A stretch of 64,000 bases of DNA, from the NCBI RefSeq assembly GCF_032854445.1, contig NC_088305.1, positions 1,805,001-1,869,000 on the forward strand, given 5' to 3'. The DNA is from Liolophura sinensis. Lineage: Eukaryota > Mollusca > Polyplacophora > Chitonida > Chitonidae. The translations under genes and the position numbers were made by a program. The notes under the pieces are model-generated. The model searched no databases and was not told the origin of the DNA. It worked only from the letters and a program-made list of their open reading frames with translations. This document shows, piece after piece, positions 35,301 through 43,632 of this stretch (its first letter is position 1; every line of letters starts with the position of its first letter).

Positions 35301-36902
35301 TATTCACAGGAATGCTATCAGCTATATTCACAGGAATGATATCAGCTATATTCACAGGAATGCTATCAGCTATATTCACAGGAATGCTATCAGCTATATT
35401 CACAGGAATGCTATCAGCTATATTCACAGGAATGATATCAGCTATATTCACAGGAATGCTATCAGCTATATTCACACGAATGCTATCAGCTATATTCACA
35501 CGAATGCTATCAGTTACATTCACAGGAATGCTATCAGCTATATTCACAGGAATGCTATCAGCTATATTCACAGGAATGCTATCAGCTATATTCACAGGAA
35601 TGCTATCAGCTATATCCCCAGGAATGCTATCAGCTATATCCCCAGGAATGCCATCAGCTATATTCACAGGAATGCTATCAGCTATATTCACAGGAATGCT
35701 ATCAGTTATATTCACACGAATGCTATCAGCTATATCCCAAGGAATGCTATCAGCTATATATTCATTTGCTGCTTGAACTCACTCTGGAGCTCTGAAGTCA
35801 GGCAATGCTCTGTAGAAACCGAGACGGTCACTGATCAGTTGATTAAACACATATAACCTGTAACCTGCAAGTAGACAATCAATTCAAGGTTTATTTTGCA
35901 AACCTAGAATAAAGATGATGGACGGGCATACAATGAAGTATTAAACGCTCAACATTCTTTCACAATAAGCCGAGCCGACAAGTACTGCGAGTTCACACAG
36001 ATATAGACGAGACAGGATAGGGCCTATGGCACACCTACGCAGCTAAAGGGCGAGATTTTACGATACTGACTAGATTGAATAAAGATGTGGTCAAGCCGGG
36101 TCTGTCAGCCCAATGGCGCTGTAAGCAGGCCGTGTAAAATTACGCCTTTTAGTCTCGTTAGTTCATGAGAGCACCAACCATGTCTCATCTCAGCCCATGT
36201 GAGCTTGCGAGATTCCTAAAATGCTGAATTGGCTTATTATACTATCACTTCTCAGGGAATTGGCAGGATATCACATTTTCACTATAGCTTAGAGCTTTAC
36301 ATGTAGCCTGACATATATGTCAGATTTGTTCAAAAGGAGAGGGATATTGGATTTTGGCCAACTATGCAGCATATAGGATTGTCTCCATAAAAGCTTTGAT
36401 GCAAACAAAACAGGAGATTGTTTCCACATAATATTAGATCGGTTATTGTAAAATTGTCACAAACTTTATTTCTATTAGTCAATCATTCTCACGTTTACAC
36501 AGTTCAGAGCTATAGAACGTACTGGCACTGTATAGTCTCACCTGTGTCTTTTACATCTTGATCATTAGATGACCGAACCATCCCTAACTCTCTAATGTCA
36601 TAAGTCTTCTTTTTCCTCTCCTCAAGGCGCTGCGCTACTTTAGCTGGGCTGTCATCATCAGCTGGCCCCTCCCCTTCCCTGTCTCTCATTACCACCTCTC
36701 CGGGATACCCAGCATTTCTCCACTCGTCCCGCCCCCTTGCCTTGAGGCGAAGGTGTCGTCTCCCTTCTGGCCACTGGCTGGGGAACTTGAACTGTTTCCA
36801 GGTGGAATCCAGTTGGATGTTTATTAGGAAAAAGAACAAGATTCCCCAGACAAAACTCACTGTGATCCCTCCATATATGAAGTACTTGAATGGACGACGC
36901 AT
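20252..36902 (-). CDS. GALNT11: GALNT11-like polypeptide N-acetylgalactosaminyltransferase, 12 coding exons, 615 aa
   Basis: Golgi type II membrane enzyme that transfers GalNAc from UDP-GalNAc to Ser/Thr, starting mucin-type O-glycans (vertebrate GALNT11 acts on Notch and LDL-receptor-family proteins; family knowledge). Joined exons, minus strand: 36902-36542, 35864-35783, 34406-34240, 32543-32416, 31998-31760, 30272-30155, 29864-29712, 27570-27439, 26655-26569, 25420-25316, 21368-21222, 20380-20252. They sum to 1848 nt, keep phase throughout, have GT/AG borders and contain no internal stop. Order of parts: short cytosolic tail, one membrane anchor (about residues 9-29), stem with ELGM near 107, GT-A domain with VVICFYDE (163-170), D198-D199, metal-binding D252-S-H254, WGGEN (355-359) and SRVGH (His 383), then a three-repeat ricin-type lectin domain (490-615). 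Human GALNT11 has 608 residues. [10 protein letters not shown] and ELGM fit GALNT11 better than other family members. An in-frame TAA at 36950-36948 lies upstream of the chosen ATG. Confidence 0.93.
20440..20833. mobile_element. MITE-like element M1 interrupted by a SINE
   Basis: Left end TGTAATTCTTCAACCTTTTT near 20440 and inverse right end AAGTTGAAGAATTA near 20815-20830. Between them a reverse SINE-A (about 20638-20801) is flanked by GTCACCTATGA and GTCACCTGTGA, an 11-bp target-site duplication with one mismatch. A second M1-type left end (TGTAATTCTTCAACC) starts at about 20839. It lies in GALNT11 intron 11. Confidence 0.6.
20638..20801 (-). mobile_element. SINE family A, reverse, nested in element M1
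   Basis: Tail TTATTTATTTATTTGATTGG, then TTTTACGCCGTACTCAAGAA, TATTTCACTTATACGACGGC, GGAAACCGGGCACAGCCCGG and GACCATCCGCAGGTTGCTGG, ending GGCCGGAGAGGA. The tRNA head is truncated. Confidence 0.9.
21222..21368 (-). CDS. GALNT11: GALNT11-like exon 11: second lectin repeat
   Basis: Residues 525-573, phase 0 at both ends, acceptor CGTAG and donor GTATGT. It starts T-W, which joins with the final Gln of exon 10 to make QTW (the QxW motif of the alpha repeat). It contains C541-M-D543, the only repeat here keeping the CxD sugar-binding pattern, and Q566-E-W568. The run TPRLMKC matches the GALNT11 lectin domain. Confidence 0.92.
21399..21545 (-). mobile_element. SINE family A, reverse copy in intron 10
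   Basis: TTAATTTATTTGATTGGATT, then CTCAAGAATATATCACTTAT, ATTATGGTGGGAGGAAACCG and CATCTGCAGGTTGCTGGCCG. Lacks the tRNA head. It begins about 30 bp upstream (in the gene sense) of exon 11. Confidence 0.85.
21860..22140 (+). repeat. Dispersed repeat R, copy 2
   Basis: Second copy of the sequence seen at 17150-17480: CTGACCAAAAGCAGC, GCAAGGCTACCAAAGAGCTC, ACATGGATTCTAACACACAA, GTGGAACATC and AGCTAATACCTGCAGTAATG. Its right end is continuous with the 38-bp array. Confidence 0.65.
22088..24722. repeat. 38-bp tandem array, about 69 copies, in GALNT11 intron 10
   Basis: The unit contains CTAATACCTGCAGTACTGTT then TGAGACAACCCCTAACAG. Blocks of variants (GACGACACC, GACGTCACATAA, GCTAGTACC) indicate regional homogenisation. 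The left end merges with dispersed repeat R copy 2. There are no unique spacers, so this is a minisatellite and not a CRISPR array. Confidence 0.97.
24833..25099 (+). mobile_element. SINE family A, full length with perfect 12-bp target-site duplication
   Basis: tRNA-like head (GGGGCCTCCGTGGCTATGTC, then GGTTAGCG), B-box GTTCAAATC, central domain (GGCCGTACGTGGGAAGGTTT, CAACCTCCGGATGGTTGTGG) and tail AAATATTCTTGAGCACGGCG, then AATCAAAAAAATAAATAAA. TATTCCCCTTCA flanks both sides (24821-24832 and 25100-25111). Antisense to GALNT11 and inserted 13 bp beyond the end of the candidate cassette exon. Confidence 0.95.
25125..25226 (-). CDS. Candidate in-frame cassette exon of the GALNT11-like gene
   Basis: Between an acceptor at 25228-25227 (GCAGGTAG) and a GTAGGG donor at 25124, 102 nt are open in exactly the phase left by exon 10, encoding 34 residues ([20 protein letters not shown] and onward). 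Phase 0 at both ends means inclusion would keep the frame. However, inclusion would split the QTW motif formed by exons 10 and 11, and I recall no GALNT11 counterpart. It may be an alternative exon, a decayed exon or chance. It is not counted in the 615-residue model. Confidence 0.3.
25316..25420 (-). CDS. GALNT11: GALNT11-like exon 10: first lectin repeat
   Basis: Residues 490-524, phase 0 at both ends, acceptor ATTCAG and donor GTACGA. It encodes [15 protein letters not shown] and [13 protein letters not shown], the start of the ricin-type lectin domain, with C498-V-E in the CLD position and a second Cys paired in the family. The terminal Gln begins the QxW motif completed by exon 11. Confidence 0.9.
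25975..26145 (+). mobile_element. SINE family A, 5'-truncated, left half of an inverted pair
   Basis: Central domain CAACCTGTGGATGGTTGTGG, GCTCTGCCCGGTTTCCTCCC, then AAGTGAAATATTCTTGAGTT with a small local duplication (TTGAGTTTTACTTGAGTAAA) and a CAATCAAATAAATAAACAAA tail. The reverse copy at 26178 begins about 30 bp further on. Confidence 0.88.
26178..26390 (-). mobile_element. SINE family A, right half of an inverted pair
   Basis: TTATCTATTTGATTGGTGTT, then CTCAAGAATATTTCACTTAT, ATGGTGGGAGGAAACCGGGA, and part of the head region (AGCTGGACTGGAACTCACAG). Tail-to-tail with 25975-26145 inside GALNT11 intron 9. Confidence 0.88.
26569..26655 (-). CDS. GALNT11: GALNT11-like exon 9: catalytic-lectin linker
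   Basis: 29 codons (461-489), acceptor TTTCAG and donor GTGAGG, phase 0. It reads [20 protein letters not shown] and ends IRKGK. This is the variable linker between the catalytic and lectin domains; the basic end followed by L-E-H matches the family's RGR-L-x-H transition. Confidence 0.85.
26755..26880 (-). mobile_element. SINE family A, decayed reverse fragment
   Basis: CTCAAGAATGTTTCACTTAT, then ATTATGGTGGGAGGAAATTA and GGCAGAGTCCGTGGGAACCC. A short local repeat of ACCCGTAACCATACACAG follows to about 26920. It lies in intron 8. Confidence 0.7.
27439..27570 (-). CDS. GALNT11: GALNT11-like exon 8: end of catalytic domain
   Basis: 44 codons (417-460), acceptor TTACAG and donor GTAGGT, phase 0. 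It encodes [20 protein letters not shown] followed by YMENVYPQQ, the strongly conserved segment closing the catalytic domain in GalNAc-transferases. Confidence 0.95.
27598..29752. repeat. 62-bp tandem array filling GALNT11 intron 7, about 35 copies of an exon end and splice donor
   Basis: On the minus strand each unit carries GTAGCTCATGTCTGGATGGA + TGAGTATAAG + GTAARCTGTAA. This is the last ~30 nt of GALNT11 exon 7 (coding [10 protein letters not shown]) with its 5' splice site, followed by about 20 nt such as CCCTGCATGGGCTTTGTTA. The true exon copy (29712-29752) differs from units by about three bases. The array starts at the exon itself and stops about 27 nt before the exon 8 acceptor, so it makes up nearly the whole intron. 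Many units are TATGAG|GTAAAC or TATAAG|GTAAAC, and most keep a GT donor. Confidence 0.95.
29712..29864 (-). CDS. GALNT11: GALNT11-like exon 7: SRVGH segment
   Basis: 51 codons (366-416), acceptor CTTTAG and donor GTAAGC, phase 0. It reads [20 protein letters not shown] with His 383, a conserved metal-binding His of the family, and ends [11 protein letters not shown]. The final ~30 nt are the source of the 62-bp array in the following intron. Confidence 0.95.
30155..30272 (-). CDS. GALNT11: GALNT11-like exon 6: WGGEN motif
   Basis: Residues 326-365, completing a codon split 2+1; acceptor TTGTAG and donor GTAAGT. It encodes [16 protein letters not shown] and [15 protein letters not shown], the Gal/GalNAc-transferase motif diagnostic of this family. 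Confidence 0.96.
30273..31759 (-). other. GALNT11 intron 5 with MITE-like remnants
   Basis: Most of the intron is AT-rich. About 30948-31340 holds an M2-like element (AATGTGTTTTGAGGTTTGAT at left, ATTTTAGGTCATTTATTTGC at right) interrupted by M1-like sequence (TTGTTTGTGTCACTAAAGAT, TTTCTCTACATCCCACACTG). A loosely repeated motif of about 60 bp (AAATATGRGATTTGM near 30585-30800) precedes it. Confidence 0.55.
31760..31998 (-). CDS. GALNT11: GALNT11-like exon 5: DxH metal site
   Basis: 79 codons plus two bases (247-325), acceptor TGTCAG and donor GTGAGT. It begins [11 protein letters not shown] with the DxH motif (D252, H254) that binds Mn2+ and UDP in GT-A enzymes, and includes [17 protein letters not shown], which is the part closest to GALNT11 among paralogues. 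Confidence 0.97.
32244..32293. other. Perfect 18-bp inverted repeat with 14-nt loop, GALNT11 intron 4
   Basis: CACATCCAGGATTACATT (32244-32261) is exactly complementary to AATGTAATCCTGGATGTG (32276-32293). It lies about 120 nt downstream of the exon 4 donor in the gene sense. It is too short for a typical miRNA precursor. It could be a MITE end pair or a structural element. Confidence 0.85.
32416..32543 (-). CDS. GALNT11: GALNT11-like exon 4
   Basis: Two bases complete Ser 204, then 42 codons to Glu 246; acceptor TTCAAG and donor GTAACT. It reads [20 protein letters not shown], the conserved R-x-GLIRAR segment of the GT-A fold, followed by ASKASGE, which joins directly to VLIFLDSH in exon 5. 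Confidence 0.95.
32544..34239 (-). other. GALNT11 intron 3
   Basis: About 1.7 kb of AT-rich intron with no SINE, array or extra exon that I could identify. Small open frames near 33191-33406 and 33510-33692 on the minus strand show no family match and lack proper splice borders. Confidence 0.5.
34240..34406 (-). CDS. GALNT11: GALNT11-like exon 3: start of the GT-A domain
   Basis: Completes Glu 148, then 55 codons and one base; acceptor CATCAG and donor GTAAGT. It encodes [20 protein letters not shown] followed by DEAW, then [20 protein letters not shown] and DDKSD. The VVICFY-x-E strand and the VDD nucleotide-binding Asp pair are present. The usual Asn before Glu is Asp 169 here. Confidence 0.96.
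34527..34779 (-). mobile_element. SINE family A, near full length, reverse
   Basis: Tail TTATTTACTTATTTCATTGG, then CTCAAGAATATTTCACTTAT, GGAGGAAACCGGGCAGAGCC, and a head end containing TGAATTCACAGTGATCACAT and GCGCTAGCGTGCTAACCCAC. It is in GALNT11 intron 2 and directly abuts the plus-oriented copy at 34779. Confidence 0.88.
34779..34936 (+). mobile_element. SINE family A, 5'-truncated, inverted partner
   Basis: CGTACGTGGGAAGGTCTGCA, AACCTGCGGATGGGCGTGAG, TGAAATATCCTTGAGTACGG, then CAATCAAATAAATAAATAAA. With 34527-34779 it forms a head-to-centre inverted pair with almost no spacer. Confidence 0.88.
35150..35763. repeat. 24-bp tandem array, about 25 copies, in GALNT11 intron 2
   Basis: The unit is ATCAGCTATATTCACAGGAA + TGCT with few variants. 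Because 24 is a multiple of 3, several frames stay open (octapeptide repeats such as NAISYIHR and SAIFTGML). The array lies in the intron and starts only about 19 nt from the exon 2 donor, so I treat the frames as by-products. Confidence 0.96.
35783..35864 (-). CDS. GALNT11: GALNT11-like exon 2
   Basis: 82 nt, acceptor CTTGCAG and donor GTGAGT. It completes Gly 121 and reads [20 protein letters not shown] followed by PDFRAPE, matching the family's FN-x-L-x-S-D-R-L-G-x-x-R-x-x-PD-x-R motif. Phase bridges exon 1 (one leftover base) to exon 3 (two bases needed). The exon is too short to be picked up as an isolated frame. Confidence 0.93.
35865..36541 (-). other. GALNT11 intron 1
   Basis: Short intron between the signal-anchor exon and exon 2, starting GTGAGA and ending TTGCAG. 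No repeat element recognised. Confidence 0.6.
36542..36902 (-). CDS. GALNT11: GALNT11-like exon 1: start codon, membrane anchor and stem
   Basis: 120 codons plus one base, ending at donor GTGAGA. It begins [20 protein letters not shown], a short basic cytosolic tail followed by one hydrophobic helix, as in Golgi type II glycosyltransferases. A charged stem rich in R, E, D and K follows, and the exon ends [18 protein letters not shown], where ELGM-x(4)-DQ-x-x-x-D-x-G matches GALNT11. In-frame TAA at 36950-36948 supports this ATG unless a 5' UTR splice lies between. Confidence 0.92.
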
Positions 36903-39175
36903 GCTGGCACTCTCAGGATCAAGTGCCAGAAATTGCCTATGGATTTGTTACGTCTTTAATTTTTACCACACGCAGTTTCTGTTGAGACAGTACATGCTGT
37001 CAGGTGGCGAGATGTACACCCATCTGTCCAGGTGAGTTGACCCTGTCCCATTAAAATTTACCATCATGAAAATGTGATTATTCTGGAAGGTATTCGGGGA
37101 GACATCAACTCATACTAACAGATATCCTAGTAATGGTCAACACGTGAGCGCCGCAGTGCTGCTGAAATTTGACAGCTAGACACTATTGAAGTCAGAGACT
37201 TTCGCCAGTTCCACTTGGCAGAGCTGCACTTGCAAAATGATTTTGTCCACATAAACTCTTCAAAGTAGACAGTTACTGTGATTTCAACGGACAATTCAAC
37301 AATCGAAATCAATTATCACTAATAATGACACTTCTAACATTCTGTGATCAAACGCTGTATCTCCAGTGTCCGTTTTGTCTGCCACTTCTCAGTATGTTTA
37401 CATTCCTGCTGCATGGGGGCTGCCATCTTGGAAATTTACATTTTCGTTGTAGGGGTGTCACATTGATGGATTTATCTGAACTTGTGAGATATTCTAAAGA
37501 CAGCCATTTTCCTTCCTTTTTTCAATCTTATCTGTGTTTTTGTAGTCACACATAAGTTATGTGAAGGTGATTTTGGAAATTAAGTCAAATAAATAACTGG
37601 AAGATTTTTCAAAATAAGGCTAATATCCTCTACTAAAATATGGGCCTGGCCATCGCTTTAATCGCAGCAAAACGAGACAGTGCGCGAATGGCGGCATGTT
37701 TGACAAGCCAAAGTTGTTGTTCGAGAACTTTCATTACTTGTAAGTAGCTCATTGAACCTTGTGCTTTGTGCTGACGCCAAAAACCTGATGTCACAATTAA
37801 TCAGATTTCATCTGGCGCTGTTGAGGAAGAAAAGAAAAAATGGAGCACGCTTTTAGGGCCATGCAGTGGTCTGGCAAAATCTTTTGTTGATTTTGAAAAA
37901 AAAAAAATATCCATAATTGCGATCGACTAAGTGGTCTTCCGCATGGTAGAAGTATGGTATGCCAGACTGGAAAATATTCAAGTTCTCCCCCCTCCCAACA
38001 AATATAAAGTTCTTTCAGAACCTTACAGATAATTTAATAAAAGATTCTCAATTCGGCAGTTGTAAATATTAGGGTCATATTTACATGTAACTTTCTACGT
38101 CACCAGTTACCGCAATTCATTTATACTTCCCAAAATGAGGCTGGCCAAAATGTGGGGGAGACCCTTTTCAGATGTATTCAGATGTGACAACAGCATGTGA
38201 CACACGCTCATGCACTTTCAACCCTTGGCATGTTCAGCAGTCTTAAAGAGGTCTAAAAACCATGCATGTTTTAGCACAACTAGAGTGGTGTAGTGGTATA
38301 AGAAACTGGCTACGGACCTGACATGTTGTCTGATGGAACTTCGAATCCAGAGCATTTCACAACATTTCACAACAAACAAAGTAAATCCTCTCAAAATGTA
38401 TAAACTGCGAATAATACAGCACAGAAACCTCATATAGGACAAGACATGACAGAAACTAGAATGATGAACGGCTTATTTACGCTGTTTTCTTTATATGCAA
38501 ATTGAATATCTCCCCATTTAATTTTAACTCATGAAAAATCAGTTAAAGCATGTGACCATGGGGAAAAATATTACGTCAAAATGCATGTGGAAATCAATGT
38601 GTAAATATCACTCTTATCTTTATAACTTTCCTTAATTCAAACATAGCTCATTTTGTCCAAGACTTTCAGTAATATTAGGTTAGCGGATTTCATGGACGAG
38701 AACAATATCATTCCGTAGTGTACAAAACACTTCACAATGACCTATTTGTGATATAGCTTAACCCGTGCAAGGATTTTCATGTCCATTACAACAAACCATC
38801 GAGTATAAATACCAAGACTTTAGGATGTTCATTCCACGATTTCTTGTTTCCTAAACACTTAAACAGTTTATAGCTGTGATATAGTTCCAATATGGATTTG
38901 TAAATCAATCAGTCATTTATAAATTTGATGTATAAAAAAGAAAAGAAACTCACACAGACATTCATTTGCAGAGTATGAATATGGCATCTTAGTGGGTGAA
39001 TTTTAATCAGTGGTTTAGTTGGAATCAGAGCTGAAGTTGATGTTAAAATTTTCTCCAGATATGCTCGCATCTGAAAAAGGAGAATTTCCAAGACCAAGAG
39101 CTTTACTAAGGTTGCAGGTGTTTGTTACACTTGTCGTTCATTCAGACCGGCTTGTAATCCGTAAGAGATGTAAAT
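36903..39175. other. GALNT11 upstream region; no gene recognised
   Basis: Should contain the GALNT11 5' UTR and promoter (transcribed leftward), but I see no TATA or initiator that I would defend. A tRNA-like stretch lies at 38285-38352. Confidence 0.4.
38283..38355 (+). other. tRNA-like sequence (pseudo-tRNA or SINE head)
   Basis: GAGTGGTGTAGTGGTATAAG resembles an A-box region, and GAACTTCGAATCC about 45 bp later resembles a B-box/T-loop. I cannot fold a full cloverleaf with paired acceptor ends, so I do not call a functional tRNA. Confidence 0.35.
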
Positions 39176-39455
39176 CCTAAAATGACCACAAATTGCATCC
39201 CTGACTATCTTGCTCATTTTTCCTGATTCTGAGAGTTCAGTTGATTTGAGAAAGGTGTTTTGAAGGTTAGGGTAATTAATCAAGGTAGTTTAAAAGCGCG
39301 GAGAGAGTTCTTTGAGGTAATGGCAGAAAGTTGTTTGTCACTGAAATCTTTCTCTGAATGTGTTTAATTTCTGCTAAAATTTTCCGCAACCAAGGTTTTA
39401 GCACCAAATATAGTATTTTGTGACATTTAGTGGCCAAACTTTAGATCATTTAGGG
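39176..39455. mobile_element. MITE-like element M2, second copy
   Basis: Left end CCTAAAATGACC and inverse right end GATCATTTAGGG; internal matches to the 20046 copy include TTTTTCCTGATTCTGAGAG and ATAGTATTTTGTGACATTTA. It is longer than the first copy because of an insertion around 39270-39370. Confidence 0.6.
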
Positions 39456-40599
39456 TATTTTCAATTGATGTGTTGGTTGTTATGCTGTGTAAAATAGAGA
39501 CAGAGATACAGTCAAATACAGATACACGTCTTCTGACAAATGGCACATCAAGATACCCTTTTTTTGATTAATGTTTTAATTATAAAAAAGATTATTATGC
39601 TTCAAGAGCCTTTTAGGAATGGTAGGCAGGAGCCCCTGTAATGGCTGTGTCTGTGCTATCACAGTGAGCCAAGGCAGATTTCCTAGTGCTTGTGCACTCT
39701 GTGTGTTGACATGTACCTGTTGTTCTGTGAACAACACCAGCAGTGACCTCCATATTCATGTAGGTCACATTGTGTCACCACAAACTGCAGTTTGCAACTT
39801 TGTTACAATAAGTGTTATGTTATATGTGATCTTGTTTGTGGCACAACATTGTATTTAACATGTGCAGACTGTAAAAAGAATTTCCTTCAAGGATACATGT
39901 TCTTATGGATGTGGGTACTGTGTGCAGGAGGGCTGAGTTTCACACAAGCCTTGTACAGACGTTAAAGTATTAAAAAAAAACCCAGAAGAAAATGAAAAAA
40001 AAAGAAAAAGAAAAACAAAAAAAATTCAGAATTGTAGTTCTCATTTTTGAATCACTGTGAAGACTGTGGTATAAAAAGCTAGAGGACCATTACAATAACT
40101 ACTCCAGTTAATATGCGAGAATCCATTTACATTACACCTGTTCGTTAATCAGCATCTTCATCATCAGGCAAGTCAGACTGCTTTGATTTTGTTATTTTCT
40201 TTTTGGGTTAATAATGTACAGGCCATTGATCCTTTAAATAGTTACCGTACACACCCTAATTTCTGAACTTTTGGGCATAGTTCATCAGTTAGTGCGGCTA
40301 ACATCCATGTTTCCAAGTCAGCTGTACATAGGGTGGAATCCCGTCCTACCCCACCCAACCACAGTAATCCAGAAAGAAAGATTGACATGGAGGGGGTGGG
40401 GGGCTATTCAAATAATGACTGTTGTCAGCGCTAAAGTCCGAAAATTATAGACTTTAATATGGACTTCAAAAAAGTGGCTGTCTTTTCTTTGCATGGTATT
40501 CATGGAAGCTGTCTGCATGGTGTCAGTCATGTCTGGTGTCATTGGCATGGTGGAATTGCTTTACTGAGGCAGCAGCCTAAGTACATATATCGATATTGA
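39456..40599. other. No gene recognised
   Basis: A/T-rich sequence with an A-rich tract at about 39970-40025. The 79-codon frame at 39619-39858 has no recognisable motif. Confidence 0.35.
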
Positions 40600-40678
40600 T
40601 TTATTTATTTATTTGATTTGTGTGTAACGCAGTACTCAAGAGTATTTCACTTATATAACGACTATCAGTACTGAGACT
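40600..40678 (-). mobile_element. SINE family A, 3' fragment
   Basis: TTTATTTATTTATTTGATTT, then GCAGTACTCAAGAGTATTTC and ACTTATATAACGAC; only the tail end is left. Confidence 0.75.
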
Positions 40679-41004
40679 GGCCTGCTGTATAAACACTGTG
40701 ATTTGACACATCATGTCCACAAATAAAGTTGAACTGAACATTAAACCCCAAACACAGATAAAAACCCCACCCCTCAGATAAAAAAAAACATGTCCACAGA
40801 CCTACATAATCCATTTGCTATAAACATTTCTTGCAAATGTAGTTACTTGGGTTAATATCACATTTAGTGGGCATTATTAGCTTAATTTTGGGGCAAAGCT
40901 GAAAGACATTATGTTTTGTGAAGCATTGTGGTGGTTGGCTCAGTGGAGGATTTTTACGTTGAAAACCTTGAAAAGACTAGAAATTTTTCTCCAGATCTTG
41001 AAAA

Positions 41005-43632
41005 GCCTGAAAATTCTGTTGAGTGTGGAAAAGCCTTTACATGATGTGCAGATGTATGATTCTGTTGAGTGTGGAAAAGCCTTTACATGATGTGCTGATG
41101 TATGATACTGTTGAGCGTGGAAAAGCCTTTACATGATGTGCAGATGTATGATTCTGTTGAGTGTGGAAAAGCCTTTACATGATGTGCAGATGTATGATAC
41201 TGTTGGGTGTGGAAAAGTCTTTACACGATGTGCCGATGTATGATTCTGTTGAGTGTGGAAAAGCCTTTACATGGTGTGCCGATGTATGATTCTGTTGAGT
41301 GTGGAAAGGCCTTTACATGATGTGCAGATGTATGATTCTGTTGAGTATGGAAAAGCCTTTACATGATGTGCCGATGTATGAGTCTGTTGAGTGTGGAAAA
41401 GCCTTTACATGATTTGCTGATGTATGCGTCTGTTGAGTGTGGAAAAGCCTTTACATGATGTGCAGATGTATGATTCTGTTGAGTGTGGAAAAGCCTTTAC
41501 ATGATGTGCCAATGTATGAGTCTGTTGAGTGTGGAAAAGCCTTTACATGATGTGCTGATGTATGGTTCTGTTGAGTGTGGAAAAGCCTTTACATGATGTG
41601 CCGCTGTATGATTCTGTTGAGTGTGGAAAAGCCTTTACATGATGTGCAGATGTATGGTTCTGTTGAGTGTGGAAAAGCCTTTACATGGTGTGCCGATGTA
41701 GGATTCTGTTGAGTGTGGAAAAGCCTTTACATGATGTGCTGATGTATGATTCTGGTGAGTGTGGAAAAGCCTTTACATGATGTGCTGATGTATGATTCTG
41801 TTAAGTGTTGAAAAGCCTTTACATGATGTGCTGATGTATGGTTCTGTTGAGTATGGAAAAGCCTTTACATGGTGTGCTGATGTATGACTGTTGAGTGTGG
41901 AAAAACCTTTATATGATGTGCCCAAGTATGATTCTGTTGAGCGTGGAAAAGCCTTTACATGGTGTGCTGATGTATGATTCTGTTGAGTGTGGAAAAGCCT
42001 TTACATGATGTGCCGATGTATGAGTCTGATGAGTGTGGAAAAGCCTTACATGATGTGCTGATGTATGATTCTGATGAGTGCGGAAAAGCCTTTACATGAT
42101 TTGCTGATGTATGATTCTGTTGAGCGTGGAAAAGCCTTTACATGATGTGCCGATGTATGATTCTGTTGAGTGTGGAAAAGCCTTTACATGATGTGCAGAT
42201 GTATGATTCTGTTGAGCGTGGAAAAGCCTTTACATGGTGTGCCGATGTATGATTCTGTTGAGTGTGGAAAAGCCTTTACATGATTTGCTGATGTATGATT
42301 CTGTTGAGTGTGGAAAAGCCTTTACATGATGTGCTGATGTATGATTCTGTTGAGTGTGGAAAAGCCTTTACATGATGTGCTGATGTATGGTTCTGTTGAG
42401 TATGGAAAAGCCTTTACATGGTGTGCCGATGTATGACTCTGTTGAGTGTGGAAAAGCCTTTATATGATGTGCCCAAGTATGATTCTGTTGAGCGTGGAAA
42501 AGCCTTTACATGGTGTGCTGATGTATGATTCTGTTGAGCATGGAAAAGCCTTTACATGGTGTGCCGATGTAGGATTCTGTTGAGTGTGGAAAAGCCTTTA
42601 CATGGTGTGTCGATGTAGGATTCTGTTGAGTGTGGAAAAGCCTTTACATGGTGTGCCGATGTATGATTCTGTTGAGCATGGAAAAGCCTTTACATGATGT
42701 ACTGATGTATGAGTCTGTTGAGTGTGGAAAAGCCTTTACATGATGTGCTGATGTATGATTCTGTTGAGTGTGGAAAAGCCTTTACATGATGTGCAGATGT
42801 ATGATTCTTTGAGCGTGGAAGAGCCTTTACATGATGTGCTGATGTATGATTCTGTTGAGTGTGGAAAAGCCTTTACATGATGTGCTGATGTATGGTTCTG
42901 TTGAGTATGGAAAAGCCTTTACATGGTGTGCCGATGTATGACTGTGTTGAGTGTGGAAAAGCCTTTACATGATGTGCACAAGTATGATTCTGTTGAGCGT
43001 GGAAAAGCCTTTACATGGTGTGCTGATGTATGATTCTGTTGAGTGTGGAAAGGCCTTTACATGATGTGCAGATGTATGATTCTGTTGAGTGTGGAAAAGC
43101 CTTTACATGATGTGCCGATGTATGAGTCTGTTGAGTGTGGAAAAGCCTTACATGATGTGCTGATGTATGATTCTGATGAGTGCGGAAAAGCCTTTACATG
43201 ATTTGCTGATGTATGATTCTGTTGAGTGTGGAAAAGCCTTTACATGATGTGCCGATGTATGATTCTGTTGAGTGTGGAAAAGCCTTTACATGATGTGGAG
43301 ATGTATGATTCTGTTGAGTGTGGAAAATCCTTTACATGGTGTGCCGATGTATGATTCTGTTGAGTGTGGAAAAGCCTTTACATGATGTGCCGATGTATGA
43401 TTCTGTTGAGTGTGGAAAAGCCTTTACATGATGTGCAGATGTATGATTCTGTTGAGTGTGGAAAAGCCTTTACATGGTGTGCCGATGTATGATTCTGATG
43501 AGTGCAGAAAAGCCTTTACATGATTTGCTGATGTATGATTCTGTTGAGCGTGGAAAAGCCTTTACATGATGTGCCGATGTATGATTCTGTTGAGTGTGGA
43601 AAAGCCTTTACATGATGTGCAGATGTATGATG
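41005..43632. repeat. 46-bp tandem array, about 57 copies
   Basis: The unit is TTCTGTTGAGTGTGGAAAAG + CCTTTACATGATGTGCCGAT + GTATGA. Variants (ATGGTGTGCC, GATTTGCTG, GAGCGTGG) recur in the same order in separate blocks, which points to multi-unit duplication. The translated ECGKAF is noted under rejected items. Confidence 0.97.

Noticed and set aside
35071-35856. 261-codon repetitive frame suggesting an octapeptide-repeat protein
   Set aside because: The 24-bp array lies in a GALNT11 intron, is open in several frames, and the plus-strand frame runs antisense to exon 2 at its end.
38283-38355. Functional tRNA gene
   Set aside because: A- and B-box-like stretches are present, but I could not pair acceptor and anticodon stems convincingly, so it is listed only as tRNA-like.
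41005-43632. ECGKAF-like reading in the 46-bp array, recalling C2H2 zinc-finger linkers
   Set aside because: The unit is 46 bp and not 84 bp, the frame shifts every unit, ACATGA adds a stop after ECGKAFT, and no second Cys or His pair is present. The resemblance is coincidental.
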